From: Acidobacteria bacterium AH-259-G07
Lineage (GTDB): Bacteria; Acidobacteriota; UBA6911; RPQK01; JADFOI01
Direction of reading: 5' to 3'
Assembly (NCBI GenBank): GCA_027717925.1
Contig: JALLON010000052.1
Location: 1 to 12,298 of the forward strand
DNA: 12,298 nt
Below are positions 1 through 4,914 of this stretch, piece after piece. The first letter of the stretch is position 1; every line of letters begins with the position of its first letter. The notes below the pieces were generated by a model. It searched no databases. It was not told where the DNA came from and worked only from the letters and a program-made list of their open reading frames with translations. Position numbers and translations under genes: made by a program.

Positions 1-9
1 AGTTTCAGG

Positions 10-498
10 TCAGAGCCGGTAAAACTTCAGGTCGATGTTCTTGATCATTCGGGTGATGCAGATGATTTGCCCAGTGTGATAAGAGAAGTGCTCGACCACA
101 TGAAAGATGGCCTGCAGCCCTGTGACCTCGTAAACTTGAATGTGGTGCTTCCTTAAGAAAGTATCGAGCTCCAGCGAATCCAGAACCCGAACGGCCTGGT
201 TAAGCGTCTGATCGAGCTTTTTCATTAGCTGATCACCAGGGATGGGCCCTCTCTCGGCAAACTCCAGATCTCGCTGACGGGTATCGGGTTGCTGAGCCAG
301 CCCCGCAGTGATCCATTGGTGAACATTTCCGCACAGGTGAAGAATCAGATTGCCCACGCTGTTAGTGTTTTCGTTTGCTCGCCACCAGATCTCCTCATCG
401 GAGAGCAGCTCAACGCAGCGGCCCACTTTGGGTAAAAAGTCCTGTATCAGGTGGTGCTTGGCCTGGTCGACAAAGGCTTCCGCCAGCTCGGCACTCAT
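10..498 (-). CDS. DinB-fold family protein (DUF1572-like)
   Basis: A 162-residue protein with the four-helix DinB/YfiT-type fold, usually a cytoplasmic metal-binding protein related to thiol-dependent transferases; the substrate is unknown. The three spaced histidines expected for the metal site are visible: H54 in LILHLCGN, then H137 and H141 in HVVEHFSYHTGQI. Other family blocks are IWWRANENTNSVGN near 37-50 and the C-terminal DLKFYRL. The length is normal for the family. I chose the ATG at 498 because it overlaps the stop of the upstream peptidase as ATGA, a typical translational-coupling arrangement. A GTG at 510 in the same frame would add four residues (VEQK, read as MEQK) and cannot be excluded. 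The gene is the distal member of a two-gene minus-strand operon. A functional tie to the peptidase is not evident. Confidence 0.9.
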   Translation of the reverse strand: MSAELAEAFVDQAKHHLIQDFLPKVGRCVELLSDEEIWWRANENTNSVGNLILHLCGNVHQWITAGLAQQPDTRQRDLEFAERGPIPGDQLMKKLDQTLNQAVRVLDSLELDTFLRKHHIQVYEVTGLQAIFHVVEHFSYHTGQIICITRMIKNIDLKFYRL

Positions 499-2180
499 CT
501 TCTGTTCCACTTTTTGTTGAGACGAGGTGGAGTGGAGGCATTAGCCGCATTCCAACTACTAAGGAAAACCAGACGGACTATTTTCTCCATCTTGGAGTAG
601 TTAATTTTGTCCGGTGTATCCGTTGGCTGGTGATAGTCGGGATGCAGGCCGGTGTGAAAAAAGAGGGCGGGCACACCGTTGATCAGAAATGGCCAGTTGT
701 CACTGCGACGCAGCAAGTTGATGGTGTTGTTGTCATATCGAAACCTGACGTCCAAACCAATCCGCTGGTTGTTTTGCACGACCAGATGACGAAGATCTTG
801 ACTGCGACTGTAGCCCATTACGTTCACACTGTTTGCGTTTTCCTCGGCAGTTTGTTTCTCGAGGCCTCGAAAGCGCGAATTTTGAGGATCAGGGACCTCC
901 TCATTTCGACCAATCATATCCATTTGAAACACAGCTGTGGTTTTCTCCAATGGAAAAGTCGGTCTTTCCACATAGTAACGAGAACCGAGAAGACCTCGCT
1001 CCTCAGCATTCCAACCCACAAAGAGCATCGAGCGCTTCGGTTTTTCTGAGCTCAGGGCATAAGCCTCAGCAACTTCCAATAAGCCGACTGTTCCACTGGC
1101 ATTGTCATCGGCTCCATTGAAAACTTCTCCCTTGCGGGATCCGACATGATCAAAGTGAGCGCTCACAATGACCACTTCGTCCTTCAATCGTGGATCGGAA
1201 CCAGGAAGGTAAGCCAGGACGTTGCGCACACGGGTTTCACTTCGAATGACGGCAGTTTCCACGGTGGCTTCCACTCCCAGCAATGGAAAACTGTGAGGTT
1301 GGTATCCTTGATCGATCTTTTTCTGAATCTTCTCCACGCTGGTTTTACTGCTTTCTACCAGTGCCCCTGCGATCTCACGGGAAACATGCAGCGCCGGAAT
1401 CTTGACTTGATCACTCCAAAGTTTAAGGCTGTAACGTTCGCGTAAGGCATCTTCCGGCCAAACAGAGCGCAGCGTACGCGAAAAATTTGTTCTTGGGTGG
1501 TTTGCCTCGTCGGGAATGAAAATCGCGCCCACGGCACCGTGGGCTTGAGCATTCAGGATCTTGTAAAGCACCCTGTTGTACTCGGAGTGGACTAACCCCT
1601 CGAAGGGACTGTTGGGATCCTTCTCACCCGGTTCATGATTCATCATCACCACGATCGTTCCCCGAACGTCGATTCCGTGGTAGTCGTCATATCTGTGCTC
1701 AAGCGCCGTGATTCCGTAACCTACAAAAACCAAGGGTGCGGAGACCCTGGCATTAGCGGAGAAAGTCCATGGGACAAAATCTTTCTTGAGTATGGCGATT
1801 GTCGAAAGGGGGGATTGGGAATGTTGGATTTCGAGACGGTTTGGCTCGGACAATTTTGCCCGAACCAGGGAGAAGTATTGAAAATAGCTGTCATTTTCGA
1901 CCGGTTTCAGTCCCATCAATTCGAAACGATGAGCCAGGTAGCGAGAAGCGATTTCATTAGACACCGTATTGACATCGCGGCCTCGCATTTCGTCGGAGGC
2001 TAAAAAGTAGAGATGCGATTTCAGATCAGCCATGGTAATGCTTTCTATTGCCTCTGCTGACGGATGATCGGGGCCTGTAATTGCCAGCAGAACAGCAAAA
2101 CTCAAAGCGGAAAAGGTTAGTAGAATGGCTGTCTTCTTCTTCTTCTTCTTTCCCATAGTGTCTTCTTGTTGGTGCCCCAT
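495..2180 (-). CDS. Secreted M28-family zinc metallopeptidase with PA-like domain
   Basis: A 561-residue exported aminopeptidase-like protein. The N-terminus has six consecutive Lys followed by a hydrophobic stretch (TAILLTFSALSFAVLLAI), a signal peptide or anchor. The middle (about 145-270) resembles a protease-associated domain, with VFVGYGI and GTIVVMMNHEPGE. The catalytic M28 domain follows, with the expected zinc and catalytic residues in order: H342 in SAHFDHVG, Asp pair 358-359 in GADDNASG, Glu pair 393-394 in NAEERGLLGS, D421 in MDMIGR, and H517 in DYHQPTDT. Members are co-catalytic di-zinc exopeptidases, here probably periplasmic or lipid-anchored. The start is uncertain: the ATG at 2180 has GGAG upstream with about 11-base spacing; the ATG at 2156 (MGKKKKKK) would give a more classical signal peptide. 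The frame stays open to 2324, but those extra residues do not look like protein N-terminus. It is divergent from the NHLP gene and overlaps the DinB gene by ATGA. Confidence 0.93.
   Translation of the reverse strand: MGHQQEDTMGKKKKKKTAILLTFSALSFAVLLAITGPDHPSAEAIESITMADLKSHLYFLASDEMRGRDVNTVSNEIASRYLAHRFELMGLKPVENDSYFQYFSLVRAKLSEPNRLEIQHSQSPLSTIAILKKDFVPWTFSANARVSAPLVFVGYGITALEHRYDDYHGIDVRGTIVVMMNHEPGEKDPNSPFEGLVHSEYNRVLYKILNAQAHGAVGAIFIPDEANHPRTNFSRTLRSVWPEDALRERYSLKLWSDQVKIPALHVSREIAGALVESSKTSVEKIQKKIDQGYQPHSFPLLGVEATVETAVIRSETRVRNVLAYLPGSDPRLKDEVVIVSAHFDHVGSRKGEVFNGADDNASGTVGLLEVAEAYALSSEKPKRSMLFVGWNAEERGLLGSRYYVERPTFPLEKTTAVFQMDMIGRNEEVPDPQNSRFRGLEKQTAEENANSVNVMGYSRSQDLRHLVVQNNQRIGLDVRFRYDNNTINLLRRSDNWPFLINGVPALFFHTGLHPDYHQPTDTPDKINYSKMEKIVRLVFLSSWNAANASTPPRLNKKWNRR
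2133..2150 (-). repeat. In-frame (AAG)6 trinucleotide run
   Basis: Six tandem AAG codons on the minus strand encode the hexalysine just after the second possible start of the M28 peptidase. The run forms the positive n-region of the signal peptide. Slippage by whole units would change Lys number without a frameshift, so classical on/off phase variation is not expected. Confidence 0.8.
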
Positions 2181-2314
2181 TGTAGCGAATTCTCCAGGAA
2201 AAAGCAGGGAAGAGCAAGGCAAGATCTCGCCAGAAGGCAGGGACTTCACTGGACGTGGGCTCGGATCTGTGTAAGACTCTGTGGTTAAAATCCAAAAAAG
2301 GAGGGAAATAGACA
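2181..2314. other. Divergent intergenic region (peptidase / NHLP cassette)
   Basis: This 134-base spacer must hold the promoters of both the minus-strand peptidase operon and the plus-strand NHLP cassette. I found no convincing sigma70-type pair in either direction; a TGGACG at 2250-2255 and TAAGAC at 2272-2277 with a 16-base gap is the best plus-strand match and is weak. No long inverted repeat for an operator is obvious. Confidence 0.4.
2298..2304 (+). promoter_or_regulatory. Strong ribosome binding site of the NHLP gene
   Basis: A full AAGGAGG sits 10 bases before the ATG at 2315. It is the most consensus-like Shine-Dalgarno in the window, fixes the start of this small gene, and suggests high translation. 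The two downstream genes have much weaker sites, a ratio often seen when a precursor is made in excess of its enzymes. Confidence 0.8.
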
Positions 2315-2569
2315 ATGGGAACAACGAGACGAGAGGTCGAAGCCGAAATCATCAGGCTGGCACGGACGGATGCGAACTTCAAAGAGAAACTTTTGAGCAA
2401 TCCCAAAGCGGCTATCCAGGAAGTGCTCGGACAGGAACTCCCGAAGCAGCTTAACGTTGAGGTCCACCAAGAAGACATCTACACCGTTCACGTGGTAATT
2501 CCCCTGGAGAGCAAGGAGTATGTGTCTGATTATGACGAGATAGACCCCGAGGGTTGGAGGCCGTTTTGA
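2315..2569 (+). CDS. NHLP-type leader peptide protein (putative RiPP precursor)
   Basis: An 84-residue protein whose residues 1-63 match the nitrile-hydratase-alpha-like leader peptide (NHLP) pattern: an N-terminal helix with LARTDANFKEKLL, then NPKAAIQEVLG, LPKQLNVEVHQED, and the closing strand TVHVVIP. In known systems this domain is the recognition leader of RiPP precursors, including proteusins, and is derived from nitrile hydratase but has no catalytic role. The remaining 21 residues (64-84) are acidic and aromatic (SDYDEIDPEGW, ending WRPF), with no Cys, only two Ser and no Thr, and no GG or GA cleavage site, so the core is atypical or absent. The start is set by the strong AAGGAGG. It is the first gene of a plus-strand cassette, followed by a hairpin and two possible partner genes. 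Homology to the leader is clear; the role as precursor, rather than a stand-alone carrier or recognition domain, is inferred. Confidence 0.88.
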   Translation: MGTTRREVEAEIIRLARTDANFKEKLLSNPKAAIQEVLGQELPKQLNVEVHQEDIYTVHVVIPLESKEYVSDYDEIDPEGWRPF

Positions 2570-2574
2570 CCTCA

Positions 2575-2605
2575 CCAGGCGTTGGAAGCCTGGACCGGTT
2601 CCGGT
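2575..2605 (+). promoter_or_regulatory. Tandem inverted repeats just after the NHLP gene
   Basis: Five bases after the NHLP stop lies CCAGGC (2575-2580), a 7-base loop and GCCTGG (2588-2593), directly followed by ACCGG-TT-CCGGT (2594-2605). The first is a 6-bp GC-rich hairpin; the second has a loop too tight to form fully as drawn and may extend or stack. No T-run follows, so it is not a standard intrinsic terminator. It may be a 3' stabiliser or partial attenuator separating precursor from enzyme expression. Confidence 0.5.
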
Positions 2606-2701
2606 TACAACGTCAATGAAGGGCATTCCTCCTTGGACAGCCGTCGGTGAAATTTAAGAGGCTGTAATTCAATATGCCCAACATCCACAGGCTTGTGCCT
2701 C

Positions 2702-3787
2702 ATGACTTCGACTTTAGAAGACTTGCTCGAACCTGTGGCCAAATATCTCAGTGACGATCTTGCTTCACCAGATAGCCTTCGCCGCTGCTGTGAGATCGCC
2801 CGGAGCCTGCCTGTTCTGCCTGCCGCTGGCTTTGAGTGTTCTCTGGATGACAGTATTGATTCTCTCGATTTTGCGGTTTGCGCTTCGGTTTCTAATGGTG
2901 GACGTGAGATTCTAGCAGGGAAGCATCCCAACTATCAGCTTTCACAAAGGCTTCTTGCTCATCCTGTGTGGAGGGGCGTCAGGGATCTTGCCGCCCGCTG
3001 GAAAAATCCGGAGTCTGTTCTTCATGACCATCTTAAACAAGTGTGGCTGGAATTCGATTTGAAAGACGCTTCTTGCCTGTTCCCGGTTCCCGGCGTGCAT
3101 CTTTCATTTAAAGACAGCTGGTGCAAACACTCGCCCCGTGAATATTCTGCTGTCCTACAGGATGTCTTCGATTTGCTTCTGGAGGACTCACCTTCAAACG
3201 TACATTGTGAGAACGTCAGACGATGCATCAGTACTTTACCGGCTCCTGCCCATCTTTGCCATGTCGGCGTCCTTCTCTCCCGGGAAAACAGCATGACACG
3301 GTTGGTGGTGTGCAACTTTCCCTTTCAAGAGCTCCGATCCTATTCAGCTGCCGTGAGTTTACAACTCGCTGCCGCTGAACTACCTGATGTGGTTCTTAAG
3401 GCCATTCGTTTGGCTGATGTTTGCAGTCTCAACTTGGACGTCGGAGACGAGATCTCCCCGAAAGTCGGCGTGGAAATACATTTCGACAAGCAGCCTGCCA
3501 GCAGCCGTAATTGGGAGACCGTACTAGACTATCTGGTCGACGAGACTTTATGCACATTTGCAAAGCGAAATGCTCTTCTGAATTGGCCTGCGTATTCTAT
3601 TCCCAGCAGCTCTGATTCATGCCAGTTGCTTTTTGGCAAGGCATCATCCTTTCTCGGATCAAGAGCTGGTCTTGTGCTCATTAGATTACTCAACCACATA
3701 AAGCTCGTGTATATCCCTGGCTGTGTTGTTCAGGCCAAGGCATATTTCGGATTTGTCTACAAGCTCGTCTTGAAATCGAAAGCATAG
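2702..3787 (+). CDS. Uncharacterised Cys-rich protein of NHLP cassette
   Basis: A 361-residue protein I cannot assign to a named family. It has no signal peptide and no clear membrane helix, so it is probably cytoplasmic. It contains 14 cysteines (29, 30, 46, 60, 125, 141, 169, 175, 186, 204, 241, 284, 307, 341), scattered rather than in CxxC or CxxxCxxC pairs, so neither a radical SAM nor a zinc-ribbon pattern is seen. Blocks that look structured are VWLEFDL (114-120), HVGVLLSR (187-194), LDVGDEISPKVGVEIHFD (245-262) and WETVLDYLVDETLC (271-284). The C-terminal 45 residues are hydrophobic and basic. I prefer the ATG at 2702; an in-frame TTG at 2693 would add three residues. Neither has a strong ribosome binding site. 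It lies 132 bases after the NHLP gene and 98 bases before the toroid protein on the same strand. A role in recognising or modifying the NHLP peptide is inferred from position only. Confidence 0.8.
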   Translation: MTSTLEDLLEPVAKYLSDDLASPDSLRRCCEIARSLPVLPAAGFECSLDDSIDSLDFAVCASVSNGGREILAGKHPNYQLSQRLLAHPVWRGVRDLAARWKNPESVLHDHLKQVWLEFDLKDASCLFPVPGVHLSFKDSWCKHSPREYSAVLQDVFDLLLEDSPSNVHCENVRRCISTLPAPAHLCHVGVLLSRENSMTRLVVCNFPFQELRSYSAAVSLQLAAAELPDVVLKAIRLADVCSLNLDVGDEISPKVGVEIHFDKQPASSRNWETVLDYLVDETLCTFAKRNALLNWPAYSIPSSSDSCQLLFGKASSFLGSRAGLVLIRLLNHIKLVYIPGCVVQAKAYFGFVYKLVLKSKA

Positions 3788-3885
3788 ATCTGTAATTCGA
3801 CCGAGATTGCCCCTGGAGGGATCATCCTTGGGTCTCGACATCCAGGCTCTCGTGACGACAAAGTTGGAGTAGGACCACCAGACAT

Positions 3886-4839
3886 ATGAAGAGGAATTTT
3901 CCGAAGAGCGAGACGAGTCAAACTGAAGTGGTAATTGGGCTCCGCAAAGCCATCGATTTTCTATTCCGAAGCCAACTCCCCTCCGGTGAATTTCGGACTT
4001 ATTCTTCTAGGGACCCGGAGTTGCTTAAGGGGTGCGTCGTAGAAAGCTCCGTATTTGGCACCAGTTGTGTACTCTATGGCCTTGAATTCGTGGCATATCC
4101 CAGTGTTGAGCACATGCGAAAGAAGGGATTCAATTTTCTAACGGAAGAAGCAGAAGCACCAGGTGTCTGGCGATTCTGGACGTCAACAAGTGGGAAGCGT
4201 ATTCCCCCGGATTTAGACGTTACTTGCTGCGCTTCCTTCGTTCTGAAGAAATGTCACCCTCATATCCTTTGGGGTTCCAATCTCAAGGCCATCCTGTCAA
4301 ATCGTAATGAAGAAGGTCTGTTCTATACCTGGATGATGGCAAGAAAAGACCAGAACGATGTGGACAGTGTGGTAAATGCCAATGTGTTGCTCTATTTGGG
4401 CGAAAGGGAAGAAACGAAACCCGCCATGCGCTACTTGAACCATAGCGTGTTGACCGACCAGGTGGAGAAAACGCTTCACTATTACGTTGATGATTTTTCA
4501 CTCTATTATGCGATGTCTCGTGCCTTTTTTAACGGGACTACTGGTCTGAAAGAGAGTGCAGAAGCGCTCATCACGAAATTGTCGAAGCGGCAACGGGGCA
4601 ATGGTTCTTTTGGCAATGAATTACAGACCGCAATGGCGATATGTTCAATGTTGAACCTGGGTTGCATTCAGGGGGATCGACTCGATATGGCTGTCCGCTG
4701 GCTCCTGAAACAACAGGGTGACGGAGGTGCCTGGCCTAGATTGCCGTTTTTCAAAGATCCGCTGCATTATTATTATGGCTCCGAGGAAATTACGACCGCT
4801 TTTTGCGTTGAAGCACTGGCAAGGTTTGGCGAAGAGTGA
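3886..4839 (+). CDS. Prenyltransferase/squalene-cyclase repeat (alpha/alpha-toroid) protein
   Basis: A 317-residue protein built of repeats like those of squalene-hopene cyclases and protein prenyltransferase beta subunits. QW-type motifs (Q-x3-G-x-aromatic) are visible at Q30-G34-F36, Q236-G240-F242 and Q277-G281-W283, the last a textbook QxxxGxW. DLDVT at 109-113 sits in a setting like the DxDDTA catalytic motif of class II terpene cyclases, but the fourth position is Val instead of Asp; both remaining Asp, including the one that acts as general acid in squalene-hopene cyclase, are kept. A second conspicuous block is NDVDSVVNAN (157-166). At 317 residues it is about half of a full two-domain cyclase, so it is probably a single toroid. 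No signal peptide is seen. AGGA at 3871-3874 precedes the ATG by 11 bases. Third gene of the NHLP cassette. It could be an enzyme on an isoprenoid or peptide, or a binding scaffold; substrate unknown. Confidence 0.85.
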   Translation: MKRNFPKSETSQTEVVIGLRKAIDFLFRSQLPSGEFRTYSSRDPELLKGCVVESSVFGTSCVLYGLEFVAYPSVEHMRKKGFNFLTEEAEAPGVWRFWTSTSGKRIPPDLDVTCCASFVLKKCHPHILWGSNLKAILSNRNEEGLFYTWMMARKDQNDVDSVVNANVLLYLGEREETKPAMRYLNHSVLTDQVEKTLHYYVDDFSLYYAMSRAFFNGTTGLKESAEALITKLSKRQRGNGSFGNELQTAMAICSMLNLGCIQGDRLDMAVRWLLKQQGDGGAWPRLPFFKDPLHYYYGSEEITTAFCVEALARFGEE

Positions 4840-4914
4840 CTTGACTCGGATGATTCACGGACTTCAAGGCCGGCGTTTCAAGAAATGCGAGTGAGGAGCC
4901 TTGGAGCTTTTGAT
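4840..4914. other. Convergent gap between toroid protein and kinase genes
   Basis: These 75 bases separate two genes that end toward each other. I see only short imperfect inverted repeats (around GGCCGGC) and no clear bidirectional terminator with T-tracts. Confidence 0.4.

Noticed and set aside
375..1049. Long plus-strand open frames inside the peptidase gene
   Set aside because: They are antisense to a gene with complete catalytic motifs, have no ribosome binding site and resemble no protein family.
2133..2150. Phase-variable microsatellite
   Set aside because: The repeat unit is three bases and in frame, so unit changes would only alter Lys number.
2315..2569. NHLP gene as a true nitrile hydratase alpha subunit
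   Set aside because: It is far too short and lacks the metal-binding CxxCSC motif; only the leader-like region is present.
3886..4839. Toroid protein as a LanC-type lanthionine cyclase
   Set aside because: LanC also has an alpha/alpha toroid, and a Cys-His pair occurs at 123-124, but the LanC zinc motifs (WCxG and CHG) are absent, whereas QW-type motifs are present. The precursor also lacks Cys.
2315..4839. Classical proteusin or radical SAM RiPP cluster
   Set aside because: No CxxxCxxC protein, no LanM, YcaO or ABC transporter-peptidase is found in the window.
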